46,255 nt of DNA from UMGS755 sp045595795 (GTDB lineage Bacteria; Bacillota; Clostridia; UBA1381; UBA9506). Positions 1 to 8,356 of this stretch are shown one piece after another (position 1 is the stretch's first letter; each line of letters opens with the position of its first letter). Location of the stretch: positions 1-46,255 of the forward strand of contig JAZOBC010000046.1 of NCBI GenBank assembly GCA_045595795.1, in the 5' to 3' direction. A program made the position numbers and the translations under genes. Below the pieces are notes generated by a model. That model did not search any database. It saw only the letters and a list, made by a program, of their open reading frames with translations, and had not been told where the DNA came from.

Positions 1-219
1 GTGTTATACAATATTGTTTGTTTTTATGCTGTTCTTTGCATTCCAATTAGCAAGGAATTAGCAAATTACAAAAGTATTATTGCAAATATCTTATCAAAAA
101 ACTTATTGTGATGCAACCATTTTATCAAAAAATTGAAGTGAATATTCAAAGAACATTACTGCAACAAATAGTTCGGTGATGTTCTTTTTTATTATAAAAA
201 TAAAGGAGTGAAAAGCCCA
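1..219 (+). promoter_or_regulatory. repA upstream region with TTAGCAA repeats
   Basis: No gene is visible in this AT-rich stretch. It holds two close copies of ATTAGCAA (about 46-53 and 57-64), a short palindrome ACAATATTGT near 8-17, two TTATCAAAAAA copies near 91 and 122, and a hairpin with a T-run (separate entry). The position directly ahead of a repA-like gene makes the repeats candidates for initiator-binding iterons of an integrated element; that is inference. A strong ribosome binding site, AAAGGAGTG, lies at about 202-210 in front of the repA start. Confidence 0.4.
148..190 (+). terminator. Terminator or attenuator hairpin before repA
   Basis: AAAGAACATTACTG (148-161) pairs with CGGTGATGTTCTTT (174-187) through a 12-nt loop with G-U pairs, and is followed by a run of T to 190. 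It could end an upstream transcript or attenuate repA. Confidence 0.6.
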
Positions 220-613
220 TGTATTTTGATTACTACTACGGGAATGAAAGTGACAATTTTCTTTTTACCGTATCCCGAAGATACTGTTTAAGGACAAGCT
301 GTTCAAGGATGTATCGACTGATGTAAAAGTTTTGTATGGGTTGATGCTTGATCGTATGGGGTTGTCAATAAGAAACGGATGGCTTGATAAGGAAAACCGT
401 GTATACATCGTTTATACAATTTCAGATATTATGGAAGATCTGAATTGTGCAGACCAGAAGGCAGGAAGATTGTTATCAGAGCTTGACAGTGTAAAAGGTA
501 TAGGTCTTATTGAACGAAAACGTTAGGGACTCGGAAAGCCGAATATTATCTATGTGAAAAACTTCTGTGCTACGTCACAAACCCAGAAAAGTGAAAATCA
601 CGTTCCAAGATAA
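220..613 (+). pseudogene. Broken replication initiator protein A (RepA_N-like), N-terminal fragment
   Basis: ATG at 220 follows a good AAAGGAGTG site and starts MYFDYYYGNES, the usual opening of RepA-type initiators of Tn1549-like integrative elements. The frame is lost in the T-run near 260-266: adding one T restores FYRIPKILFKDKLFKDVS and joins the readable frame that continues with YGLMLDRMGLS and the winged-helix-like stretch to GLIERKR. A TAG at 524-526 then interrupts the frame (the expected sense codon is probably CAG), and after GLGKPNIIYVKN the frame ends at TAA 611-613. The C-terminal half is missing; the next gene starts at 666. So there is a frameshift, a nonsense codon and a 3' deletion. 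Family assignment comes from recognising the motif pattern; the decay is read directly. Confidence 0.8.
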
Positions 614-665
614 GTTAAATTCATAAGTCAAGAATCGTGATACTCTACTTCTCCGGAGCAGATTA

Positions 666-1031
666 ATGGATATTTTAATTATTGCAAGCGGGATAATAGA
701 TTACAAATATCGTAAAATCCCAAAAATAATAATATTTTTGATGTTTGGATGGGCACTACTTTTAAGCAGTGCCCCAATCTATGAGAGGATGGCCGGATTT
801 TTAGTTACGGCAGTGCCTCTTTTTATTTTGGCATTAACCACCGGAAGGATAAAGGGCGGTGACTATAAATTCCTCGTTGCTTGTGCCACAGCACTGGGGT
901 TAAGTATCTTTATAAAAAGCCTTGCTTTTGCAGTAATGGTTGCTTTGGGATGGAGTTTTGTAAAGAAGGATAAAAGTGTCCCGCTTGCTTTTGTTTTCAT
1001 GGTTGGTTATGTAATATTTTTAACTTTATAA
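666..1031 (+). CDS. Short A24-family prepilin peptidase-like membrane protein
   Basis: A 121-residue, very hydrophobic protein with about four predicted membrane segments. It carries the two aspartate regions of A24 (TadV/CpaA-like) peptidases: IIDYKYRKIPK at residues 9-19 and KGGDYKF near 64-70, where the family usually has GxGD. Such short peptidases process pilin-like prepilins in the membrane, and small versions occur in the transfer modules of Tn1549-like conjugative elements. GGAG at 654-657 lies eight bases before the start. It sits between the repA remnant and a small DUF3852-type membrane protein with a 12-bp gap, so it looks like a surviving piece of the same element. The rest of the transfer genes (VirB4, relaxase, coupling protein) are absent here, so activity in conjugation is unlikely. 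Confidence 0.7.
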   Translation: MDILIIASGIIDYKYRKIPKIIIFLMFGWALLLSSAPIYERMAGFLVTAVPLFILALTTGRIKGGDYKFLVACATALGLSIFIKSLAFAVMVALGWSFVKKDKSVPLAFVFMVGYVIFLTL

Positions 1032-1043
1032 GGAGGGTTTTAC

Positions 1044-1406
1044 ATGAAAAAACTTGGCACAACCAATAAGGGCGAGAAATTACTTAAGATTCTTAACATT
1101 GCCTACATTGTAGCTATGCTCGTTCTTATGATGACATCAACAGTTTTTGCAGAGGATATCTGGACAAAAGCAAAAGAAATTATGATGGATGTTTACAATC
1201 GCGTGCTTCTGCTTTCTACGGTAGCAGCAGTTGTAACATCAGCTATCGCGCTTCTTTTGATGAATTTTTCAAAGTCCGGCAAAACTGTTGATGAATCACG
1301 AGCCTGGCTAAAAAGAATCGCGATTACGTGGGCAATTTTAAACAGTCTGGGCTTTATTATGTCTTATGTTGTTCCGCTCTTTGAAGGCGGACAGTGGACC
1401 GGTTAA
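1044..1406 (+). CDS. DUF3852-like small membrane protein of a Tn1549-type element
   Basis: 120 residues. An N-terminal hydrophobic segment (about 20-36) ends in VFAED, a plausible signal-peptidase site, and is followed by two more hydrophobic helices (about 54-73 and 93-112). The pattern NFSKSGKTVDESRAWLKRI followed by GGQW near the C-terminus is what I recognise as DUF3852, a family found in Tn1549-like conjugation modules and resembling a VirB2/TrbC-type pilin subunit in size and layout. AAGGAGG at about 1030-1036 gives a good start. It is the last recognisable piece of the element; the next gene has its own promoter. The pilin role is inferred from layout, not shown. Confidence 0.65.
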   Translation: MKKLGTTNKGEKLLKILNIAYIVAMLVLMMTSTVFAEDIWTKAKEIMMDVYNRVLLLSTVAAVVTSAIALLLMNFSKSGKTVDESRAWLKRIAITWAILNSLGFIMSYVVPLFEGGQWTG

Positions 1407-1429
1407 TAGAAATCTAAGTGTTTTTATTG

Positions 1430-1478
1430 CGTAAAACTACGTAAATGTATTGACTTTTACGGAAATGTGTTGTATAAT
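1430..1478 (+). promoter_or_regulatory. Sigma-A promoter with inverted repeat around the -35 box
   Basis: TTGACT (1450-1455), 17-nt spacer, TATAAT (1473-1478). CGTAAA occurs at 1430-1435 and 1440-1445 and its complement TTTACG at 1456-1461, so the -35 box sits inside an inverted repeat and could be bound by a repressor. Confidence 0.7.
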
Positions 1479-1497
1479 ATGCATAGAGGTGGTTGAA

Positions 1498-2679
1498 ATG
1501 TATAAAGTTAATCCATATAGACCTGGTGCGGGTCAAATGCCGACATATTTGGCGGGTAGGGAAGAAGATATTGCCAAAGTCGAAAAAATGTTTGAAGCTT
1601 TAACATTTGGTGTTCCTTCTCAATCAGTTATTTTTAGTGGCTTACGAGGTGTAGGTAAAACAGTATTGATAAACAAGCTTCAAAAAGTGGCTGAGGAAAA
1701 AGGTATTTTCTGTAAACACATAGAAGTTGAGACTCGTAATGATTTTATTTCACAAATTGCTACCTGTTCGCAATCATTCCTGAGAGAGGTTAACTCAAAG
1801 GAAAAAGCAAAACACCTTGTTAAACGAGCTTTAGATGCCATTAAATCTTTGGTTGTATCGTTTAATCCTGAAGACAACACGTTTTCTCTTTCTCTGCAGG
1901 AAAGAGAATTATATCAATCAAACAATTTGACACAAAGCTTGACTGATGTTCTTACTCTTGTAGGAGAAACAGCACTTGAGTCAGATACGCCGATTTGTTT
2001 TTTTATAGATGAAATCCAATATATGAAAAAAAGCGAATTAGGTGCGTTGATTGCATCGCTACACAGAACTAACCAATTAGGTTATCCGGTTATGGTAATT
2101 GGTGCAGGATTACCTAAAATATACAAAATGCTTTCAGATGAAAAAACATATTCAGAGAGGTTGTTTGTATATCAGGAGATTGGTTCTTTGAATTATGAGC
2201 AGGCTAAAAGTGCAATTGTTGAGCCGGTAAAAAAGTTTGATGTGGAATATACAGAAGAGGCTATAGATAAAATAGTAGACATAACAAAGGGATATCCGTA
2301 TTTTATTCAGCAATTTTGTAACATAGTATACGAACAAACTGAAAATAAGAAAATCGATGTACAGCTTATAAATAAAGTTATTCCGGTATTTTTCGAAACG
2401 CTAGACAGTGGATTCTTCAAAGTGAGATATGAAAGATGCTCTGATATGGATAAAAAATTCATTTTTGCTATGGTGAAATGCGGAAAACTACCTTGTACTA
2501 TATCTAATATTTCGAAGTACTTTGGTAGAAATGGTAAGGCAATCTCGCCTACTAGAGCACAACTTATTAACAAGGGTATAATTTATCCCGTGAAATATGG
2601 AGAATTAGATTTTACGGTTCCTGAGTTTAGTGGATTTATTAAGCGTCTAGAAGAGTATAATGAGTGGAAAAATAAATAA
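1498..2679 (+). CDS. AAA/ORC1-like ATPase of unknown role
   Basis: A 393-residue cytoplasmic protein. The ATG at 1498 is chosen because it follows AGAGGTGG and because an alternative upstream TTG (1450) lies inside the promoter. Walker A is SGLRGVGKT (about residues 43-51), Walker B is FFIDEIQ (about 166-172), a sensor-like VIGAG follows near 200, and the C-terminal part (about 300-385) looks like a winged helix ending in the EFSGFIKR region. This is the stand-alone archaeal-type ATPase family (related to COG1672/Cdc6-like) common in accessory DNA of Clostridia; its cellular task is not established. It is monocistronic, with a promoter in front and a terminator behind. It could be an element-maintenance or defence ATPase; the sequence does not decide. 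Confidence 0.75.
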   Translation: MYKVNPYRPGAGQMPTYLAGREEDIAKVEKMFEALTFGVPSQSVIFSGLRGVGKTVLINKLQKVAEEKGIFCKHIEVETRNDFISQIATCSQSFLREVNSKEKAKHLVKRALDAIKSLVVSFNPEDNTFSLSLQERELYQSNNLTQSLTDVLTLVGETALESDTPICFFIDEIQYMKKSELGALIASLHRTNQLGYPVMVIGAGLPKIYKMLSDEKTYSERLFVYQEIGSLNYEQAKSAIVEPVKKFDVEYTEEAIDKIVDITKGYPYFIQQFCNIVYEQTENKKIDVQLINKVIPVFFETLDSGFFKVRYERCSDMDKKFIFAMVKCGKLPCTISNISKYFGRNGKAISPTRAQLINKGIIYPVKYGELDFTVPEFSGFIKRLEEYNEWKNK

Positions 2680-2762
2680 GCAGATATAGTGCAGTCGTTA
2701 ATAGGAAAAGGCTAAGTCTACAAACTTCATAGTTTGTAACTAAAGAATTTAATAACTTTTGG

Positions 2763-2789
2763 GAAGTACCTATGGGTACTTCTTTTTTT
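2763..2789 (+). terminator. Rho-independent terminator after the ATPase gene
   Basis: GAAGTACC (2763-2770), loop TATG, GGTACTTC (2775-2782), then seven T. Perfect 8-bp stem. Nothing else is seen in 2680-2762. Confidence 0.85.
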
Positions 2790-2843
2790 GTTTTATAAAC
2801 TTTTTGAGAGCAAATAATATGATAAAAGAATAGACGCATAAAA

Positions 2844-2896
2844 CTATTTCCCATTTTTGAAAAAATATTGACTTTGGGAAATAGATATTATATAAT
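2844..2896 (+). promoter_or_regulatory. Sigma-A promoter with 10-bp operator-like inverted repeat
   Basis: CTATTTCCCA (2844-2853) and its exact complement TGGGAAATAG (2875-2884) flank the -35 box TTGACT (2868-2873). TATAAT is at 2891-2896, spacer 17. TTTGGGAAATAG recurs just after the gene (4139-4150). Confidence 0.75.
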
Positions 2897-2916
2897 ATTT
2901 ATGAGGTGAGAAAAGT

Positions 2917-4110
2917 ATGAAATTAATAGAACGCAGTAAATATTTGAAAAAAGCAATAAGTGTAATTGGAACACCTGATATAAAAGTAATTACTGGAGTT
3001 AGAAGAAGTGGCAAGTCAAAACTTTTAGAGGCATTAAAAGCATATGTTCTCAACAATATAGCAGATGCCAATGTTATTCATATTAATTTCAATCTGGCAA
3101 AGTATGAGAATTTAAAGGAATATCATAAGCTAAATGAATATATAGAAGAGCGTTATGTAGACGGCAAAGAGAACTTTGTGCTTATAGATGAGGTACAGAT
3201 GTGTCCTAAATTTGAGCTGACAATCAACAGTTTGCACACCTCAGAACTATATGATATCTATATCACGGGTTCTAATGCCTTTCTTTTGAGTTCGGATCTT
3301 GCGACCTTATTTACAGGGAGAACGATCGAAATAAAAGTATATCCGTTTTCTTTTTCTGAATATCTTGAATATTATAAGTATACAGATATTTATTCGGCAT
3401 TTGATCAATATATTAAAGAGGGTGGCATGTCAGGCTCATATGTCTATGAGGATGAGGAGCAAAAATATGATTATATAAAAAATGTTTTTGATACGCTTAT
3501 AGTACGAGATATCAGACAAAAATATAAAATTAGAAATAACGTTTTGATGGATAGAATTGTAGATTTTCTTATGGATAACATATCTAATTTGACTTCCGCA
3601 AGAAATATAGCAGAAACACTTAGAAGTAACCAAGATAAAATTAATCATAAAACAGTAGGCAATTATCTTAATTATTTGTGTAATGCTTTTGCTTTTTACA
3701 AATTCAGAAGATATGATATAAAAGGGAAAAAATATCTATCATCGAATGATAAATATTATTTAAGTGATCATACCTTCCGCTATGCAAAACTCGGCAGAAA
3801 AAACCTTGATTATGGAAGGGTGCTTGAGAATATTGTTGCAATAGAGCTTTTAAGGCGCGGCTATGAGGTATATGTGGGCGTTTTATATAAAAAGGAAATA
3901 GACTTTGTTGCGGTGAAACGTGATGAAAAAAACTATATCCAGGTGTCTGATGATATAACTCGTGATGAAACATTCCAAAGAGAAGTGGCACCACTTCTTA
4001 GCATTAAAGATGCTTATCCTAAAATGGTAATTGCAAGAACACGCCATGAGTGGTATCAGTATGAGGGAATAAGAGTAATAGACATTGCGCATTGGCTTAC
4101 GGAAGAATAA
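2917..4110 (+). CDS. ATP-binding protein, AAA_14 plus DUF4143
   Basis: 397 residues. Walker A GVRRSGKSK lies at about residues 27-35, Walker B VLIDEVQM near 87-94, followed by sensor ITGSNAFLLSSDLATLFTGR, the hallmark of the AAA_14 domain. The C-terminal half (about 190-397) is DUF4143, with a nuclease-like core EIDFVAV near 327 and later lysine-containing strands that resemble a PD-(D/E)XK fold. The family is abundant in Clostridia and Bacteroides and its role is unknown. GAGGTGAG precedes the ATG. It has its own promoter, and CTATTTCCCA/TGGGAAATAG copies lie on both sides, so the gene may be controlled by a dedicated repressor or may move as a small unit. Both ideas are inference. Confidence 0.85.
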   Translation: MKLIERSKYLKKAISVIGTPDIKVITGVRRSGKSKLLEALKAYVLNNIADANVIHINFNLAKYENLKEYHKLNEYIEERYVDGKENFVLIDEVQMCPKFELTINSLHTSELYDIYITGSNAFLLSSDLATLFTGRTIEIKVYPFSFSEYLEYYKYTDIYSAFDQYIKEGGMSGSYVYEDEEQKYDYIKNVFDTLIVRDIRQKYKIRNNVLMDRIVDFLMDNISNLTSARNIAETLRSNQDKINHKTVGNYLNYLCNAFAFYKFRRYDIKGKKYLSSNDKYYLSDHTFRYAKLGRKNLDYGRVLENIVAIELLRRGYEVYVGVLYKKEIDFVAVKRDEKNYIQVSDDITRDETFQREVAPLLSIKDAYPKMVIARTRHEWYQYEGIRVIDIAHWLTEE

Positions 4111-4113
4111 TAG

Positions 4114-4150
4114 TTCCCAAATAAAAAAATAATTTAGTTTTGGGAAATAG
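4114..4150. repeat. Second copy of the TTCCCAAA/TTTGGGAA inverted repeat
   Basis: TTCCCAAA (4114-4121) pairs with TTTGGGAA (4139-4146); the right arm continues as TTTGGGAAATAG, identical to the sequence at 2873-2884 before the ATPase gene. TATAAT at 4159-4164 follows, so this may be the promoter/operator of the lost gene starting at 4172. Confidence 0.6.
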
Positions 4151-4171
4151 AAAGAGGGTATAATATCACAG

Positions 4172-4260
4172 ATGAAAACAATTAAAAGGATATTATTATT
4201 GTGTTTAATTGCTCTTGTGATAGTTGCCGGCGTATAGGTAAAAGGCGGATACGATAAGTA
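4172..4260 (+). pseudogene. Signal-anchor fragment, possibly of a peptidoglycan transglycosylase
   Basis: ATG at 4172 encodes MKTIKRILLLCLIALVIVAGV, a typical membrane anchor, and then hits TAG at 4235-4237. Reading through the stop gives VKGGYDKYCEALA, which resembles the start of monofunctional transglycosylases, but this match is from memory and weak. The sequence then changes into the SLH-protein fragment. It is read as the 5' end of a gene destroyed by a deletion or rearrangement near 4240-4260. Confidence 0.4.
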
Positions 4261-5603
4261 CTGCGAAGCACTTGCAGATAAACAGCGGTCAGACAACCCA
4301 TCTGAGCAGCTTAATCACCAAGGAGGGCTACGTTCTGAACGGCTGGCTGATTAACGGTACGCCCTATCAGCCCGGTGCTGCAATTGAAGTAACGGGTGAT
4401 ATGATTGCCATTGCAGACTGGAAATCAAACGCAACATACACCTTGTCGTTTGATTCAAAGGGCGGAAGCTTTATTCCGGCGGTAAGCGGTTTTGCAGGGG
4501 AAACCATTCAGCTCACTCAACAACCGACAAGAAACGGCTATGTTTTTGATGGTTGGTATGAAGATTCAAGCTATAGCGGCGCTCCAATCACAAGCGTTGC
4601 TCTGACTGCCGATACGACCATTTATGCGAAATGGAGTAAAGAATCCACCGGCGGCGGTGGCGGCGGTGGAGGAGGAGCAACTACGCGCTACACGGTATCA
4701 TTTAAGACTACGGATGGTATTGAGCTTGATACCATTCAAAAACCCAGTGGCTCAAAGCTTGCTCTTTCTGCTTATACCTTTGCAAAAGAAGGGTATCAAT
4801 TTGAGGGCTGGTATACCGATAAGCAGCTTACAGACAAGGTTACAAGCATACAGGTTGATCAAGATATTATCCTTTATGCAAAATGGGTTGAAGCCCCGCA
4901 GGGACAGCAAGGCAGCAGCAGACCTTCCATTCTTACCGATGTTCACCATGCATATATTGTCGGTCGGGAAAACAACCAAGTTGCTCCGCAGGAAAAGATT
5001 ACCCGTGCAGAGGTCGCAACCATTTTCTTCCGTCTTTTAACTGATGAGGTCGGAAATGACTATTATTCAAAGGAAAATACCTTTTCTGATGTAAATGCAG
5101 AGGATTGGTTTCATACTGCAGTTTCAACTCTTACCAATATTGGCATTATTGCAGGCAGAAGCGACACGCAGTTTGCCCCCAATGATTTTATTACAAGGGC
5201 TGAGTTTGCGACGATAGCCGCAAGATTCAGCAAGGGTGCATATGAAGGTGAAGCAATGTTTGCTGATATTTCAGGGCATTGGGCAGAAACGTATGTAAAT
5301 CGTGCTGCCTTTTTGGGCTGGATTGTGGGAGATGACGGCGTTTTCAGACCTGATGATTTTATCACAAGAGCAGAAGCAATGACGCTCACCAACAGGGTCT
5401 TAGGCAGACAGCCCGAAAGTATTGATGATCTTTTAGCGGATGATATGGTTCAATTCACAGACAATGCAGATGTAAATGCATGGTATTATCTTGCAATACA
5501 GGAGGCTACAAACAGTCACGACTACGAAATGAAAGCTGACGGTAAGCATGAAAAATGGACCTCATTAACAGAGAATCCTGATTGGTCAAAACTTGAAAAA
5601 TAA
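4242..5603 (+). pseudogene. 5'-truncated surface protein: InlB-type repeats plus SLH domains
   Basis: The frame is open from 4242 with no start codon supported by a ribosome site; the nearest possible start is a TTG at 4272. From there: one partial and two complete InlB B-type (Flg_new) repeats with the pattern GYxFDGWYxD...LTADTTIYAKW (about residues 18-52, 55-121, 138-205), a Gly-rich linker of nine glycines between them, then SLH motifs with ITRAE cores (about 220-390). The C-terminal tail ends in WSKLEK. Whole proteins of this kind are secreted, bind the cell wall through SLH, and are much longer. There is no signal peptide, so as it stands it would not reach the surface. It is best read as the 3' remnant of a large adhesin-like gene. 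Confidence 0.75.
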
Positions 5604-5618
5604 TTGAACAACTCAGAT

Positions 5619-5648
5619 CTTCTGCAGGATTTTCATTTCCTGCAGAAG
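5619..5648 (+). terminator. Hairpin after the SLH fragment
   Basis: CTTCTGCAGGA (5619-5629) and TCCTGCAGAAG (5638-5648) form a perfect 11-bp stem with an 8-nt loop. There is no T-run, so it may be a 3'-end stabiliser or a weak terminator. Confidence 0.45.
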
Positions 5649-5719
5649 GCTTGAGAATTGATATGGTATCACTCAATTATAGTGGTGTTGCATGTCTTTC
5701 TGTTGTTTAGATGAAGTAG

Positions 5720-5758
5720 CCAAGATAGCATAAAAATGCTATCTTGGTTGCTTTTTTT
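5720..5758 (+). terminator. Strong Rho-independent terminator
   Basis: CCAAGATAGCA (5720-5730) pairs perfectly with TGCTATCTTGG (5737-5747), followed by a T-run at 5752-5758. It closes the decayed region before the glycan locus. Confidence 0.85.
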
Positions 5759-6118
5759 ATGTTAACGAATAATACTACGTGCTATGCCTGTAGTTCCAAA
5801 AGGCTTTTAGCTTTATCCACATACCGCCTCCCCCCTCAAGGGGAAGCCATAGTGACTGCTGGAGAGGTAGTCATGATTTTCACTCCGTTTTTTACTGTCC
5901 GGAGTACCGAGAGTCAGTATCAGCAGGCAAAAGCAGGAAAAATAAAAAACTACTTTACAAATAGAATTTTTCGTGATATGATTTTAAATGTAGATTTCAA
6001 TCAATTTGATGGTTTGAACAAATTCGCTTTTTGTAGTGGTTATGTAAATGATCGAGTATATAAAAGTGCGGTAACTTCTGATGTATAGAGCTTGTAATAG
6101 AGAAGGGAGAGAACGTTT
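5759..6118. other. Non-coding stretch before the AraC gene
   Basis: An open frame crosses this region but it begins inside the terminator, has no ribosome site and no recognisable domain. Around 5815-5850 there is a CT/GA-rich stretch (CCTCCCCCCTCAAGGGGAAG) resembling decayed intergenic repeats. The promoter of the AraC gene must lie here, but I see no clear -35/-10 pair. Confidence 0.5.
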
Positions 6119-7099
6119 GTGCGTCGGGAAGCTTTGGAACAGCTTATGAGATTTGAGGCCGCTAATGGTAAGAAATTCTCTCGGACGCGTTTGCAAAAAG
6201 AAGATGAAGAGGGTTACGAAATCAATAAAAACGCATATCTTTCTCTGGGGAATTGTATTACGGTAAACTATCACCGGGGACAAGCAGTGGTTCCTAAGCA
6301 TGGGCATAATTTCGTAGAGGTTATGTATGTTTGCAGCGGAACCGTTAAGCACATCATTGACGGGAAAACTCTTTTTGTTCGGGCAGGAGACGTTCTGTTT
6401 ATGAACCAGCACATTCAGCATGCTGTTATGGAAACCTCTGCTGAAGATATGGGAATTAATTTTATCATTTTGCCTGAGTTTTTTGATATTCCTCTCAGTA
6501 TGCTTGGCAATCAAAAAAACAATATACTGTCAGAGTTCTTAATAAGCACCTTGCGTATTGATGATAACCGACCTCAATATATTCTTTTCAGAACGGCAGA
6601 AAACGAAGCCGTGCAAAACTTGTTTGAGAATATGATTGTCTCTGTCATTAACCAAAAAGACAATGAGGAAGAAAATATCAACCAGTACACAATGGGTTTG
6701 GTTTTTTTACATCTTTTGAATAATCTGGAGTTGATCAGCAACGATTCATTTTTGTCAGGTGATGACCTTCTGTTTGACGTGGCGATACGGTATATTAACC
6801 AACAGTATCAGCATGCAAGTTTAACTGTGTTGGCTCAAAGCATGCACTGTTCAGTATCAAATATGAGCCGGATTATTAAAAACAGAACGGGTCATACCTT
6901 TTTGGAAATTTTGCAAAGAAGGCGTTTTCAACAGGCCGTGGTTTTTCTGGAGGATACACAGATGAGCATTGCAGAAATCATGAATGCAGTGGGTTATGAA
7001 AACAGCAGTTTTTTCTACCGAAAGTTTAAGGAACGATATGGAATGTCACCTAAAAAGTACAGAAGTGAATATGCTTTAAATAAAAAGAAATTATCGTAG
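6119..7099 (+). CDS. AraC-family transcriptional regulator with N-terminal cupin
   Basis: 326 residues, GTG start eight bases after AGAAGGGAGAG. The N-terminal sensor (about 45-130) has cupin features: VPKHGHNFVEVMYV, a GxxxHxIDG turn and AGDVLFMNQHIQH. The C-terminal part (about 220-320) has the two helix-turn-helix motifs of the AraC/XylS family, with the signature region ending YGMSPKKYRSE. Such proteins bind a sugar and activate an adjacent transporter/hydrolase locus. It is followed by its own terminator and then by the ABC-transporter operon, so it is the likely activator of genes from 7394 on. The ligand cannot be read from sequence. Confidence 0.9.
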   Translation: MRREALEQLMRFEAANGKKFSRTRLQKEDEEGYEINKNAYLSLGNCITVNYHRGQAVVPKHGHNFVEVMYVCSGTVKHIIDGKTLFVRAGDVLFMNQHIQHAVMETSAEDMGINFIILPEFFDIPLSMLGNQKNNILSEFLISTLRIDDNRPQYILFRTAENEAVQNLFENMIVSVINQKDNEEENINQYTMGLVFLHLLNNLELISNDSFLSGDDLLFDVAIRYINQQYQHASLTVLAQSMHCSVSNMSRIIKNRTGHTFLEILQRRRFQQAVVFLEDTQMSIAEIMNAVGYENSSFFYRKFKERYGMSPKKYRSEYALNKKKLS

Positions 7100-7124
7100 A
7101 ATTTTTCTACGGTAATTTTTTTTG
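7090..7124 (+). terminator. Terminator overlapping the end of the AraC gene
   Basis: ATTATCGTAGAA (7090-7101) pairs with TTCTACGGTAAT (7105-7116) with one G-U pair, followed by eight T. The stop codon TAG at 7097-7099 lies inside the stem. Confidence 0.85.
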
Positions 7125-7393
7125 GCTTTATATGGAGTCTTTTCCATGTAAAGCAGAAGAAGGAAAAATTTCAATGAAAAAATGGTCCTAAATTTTAAAA
7201 GCACAGTCCTATCAAAATACAGTGGAAAAAGTTATAATGAGTGTATGATAAATGTTATTGGAGGCGATTTATTTTCTTTTTTGCGGTGTGCCTGTCGGTC
7301 GGTACAAAAAAAGAACCTTAAAACCGCAGAAAACGCCTGTCGTTTATCGTGAGGTTTTACCTTAAATTAAACAATTTTGAAGGAGAAAGAGAA
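7125..7393 (+). promoter_or_regulatory. Probable promoter region of the glycan operon
   Basis: No gene is visible. TATAAT at 7233-7238 is a good -10; the expected -35 place (7210-7215, TATCAA) does not match TTGACA, which fits an activator-dependent promoter driven by the AraC protein. A GGAGG at about 7260 has no start codon after it. About 150 bases of leader precede the first gene; I see no clear riboswitch in it. Confidence 0.45.
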
Positions 7394-8356
7394 ATGCAAA
7401 GTAAGATGAAGAACAAAAGCCTTCAAACGGTGCCTTCGCCCCGAACGAGTGTTGTAAAGGCACTGAAAAAGGATTGGCGAGTGAATAAGCTGAAGTTCTT
7501 AATGGCGCTTCCGGTTTTGATTTGGTTATTTTTATTTTGTTATAAGCCATTGTATGGAATTATTATTGCTTTTAAAGCCTATAGTCCCGGTCTTGGGATT
7601 ACCGGCAGTCCTTGGGTCGGCTTTAAGTATTTTATTGATTTTTTCCAAGGACCGAATTTCGGACGCCTTTTGCGGAATACATTACTCTTAAATTTCTACA
7701 TGATTCTGTTCTGTTTCCCGATCCCGATTCTTTTTGCTTTGTTTACAAACGAAATCAGAAATCGGGCTATCCGGAGTGTCGCGCAGAGTGTTTCCTTTTT
7801 CCCGCATTTTATTTCACTTGTCGTTATTTGCGGTATGGTAACGCAGTTTTGCTCCAGCGACGGACTGATCGGTCAGATGGTTAGCGCGCTGGCAGGCTCT
7901 GATAAGATTCTTCTTCAGGAACCCTCTATGTTCCGTCCGATTTATATCCTGTCTGACATCTGGCAGCATACAGGCTTTAGTTCCATTATTTATTTTTCCG
8001 CACTCTGCGGCATTAGCAGTGAAATTTATGAAGCTGCTGATATAGATGGTGCCAGCCGTCTGCAGAAACTGCTTCATGTTTCAATTCCGGGAATCGCACC
8101 GACGATTATCATCATGCTGATTCTCCGTGTGGGTCAAATGATGAGTTTAGGCGCAGACAAAATCATCTTGTTGTATAATCCTCTGACTTATGAAACGGCT
8201 GACATCATTAACTCTTATGTTTACCGTAAAGGTTTGCAGGATTTCAACTGGGGTCTTTCAACAGCGGTTGGTCTTTTTAACAATGTTGTGAATGTAATTT
8301 GTCTGGTTGCAGTGAACCAGATTGCAGGAAAGGTAGGGGAAACAAGCTTATGGTAA
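7394..8356 (+). CDS. Sugar ABC transporter permease, LplB type
   Basis: 320 residues; ATG at 7394 chosen over an upstream ATG at 7349 because AAGGAGAAAGAG (7380-7391) sits directly before it. Six predicted membrane helices, starting with LKFLMALPVLIWLFLFCYKPLYG, a hallmark of the LplB family that works with LplA-type binding proteins. The EAA loop, which docks on the ATPase, is EIYEAADIDGASRLQKLLHVSIPGIAP in its conserved form (near 215-240; EAA, then G in DGA). With the next two genes it forms a carbohydrate-uptake-1-type importer for oligosaccharides. No ATP-binding subunit is encoded here; such systems usually share a MsmX-like ATPase encoded elsewhere. Confidence 0.92.
   Translation: MQSKMKNKSLQTVPSPRTSVVKALKKDWRVNKLKFLMALPVLIWLFLFCYKPLYGIIIAFKAYSPGLGITGSPWVGFKYFIDFFQGPNFGRLLRNTLLLNFYMILFCFPIPILFALFTNEIRNRAIRSVAQSVSFFPHFISLVVICGMVTQFCSSDGLIGQMVSALAGSDKILLQEPSMFRPIYILSDIWQHTGFSSIIYFSALCGISSEIYEAADIDGASRLQKLLHVSIPGIAPTIIIMLILRVGQMMSLGADKIILLYNPLTYETADIINSYVYRKGLQDFNWGLSTAVGLFNNVVNVICLVAVNQIAGKVGETSLW

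Noticed and set aside
1450..1497. Upstream TTG start for the ORC1-like ATPase
   Set aside because: The bases are the -35 and -10 boxes of its promoter; ATG 1498 has a ribosome site.
5744..6088. Open frame of 114 codons before the AraC gene
   Set aside because: It begins inside a strong terminator, has no ribosome site and no domain.
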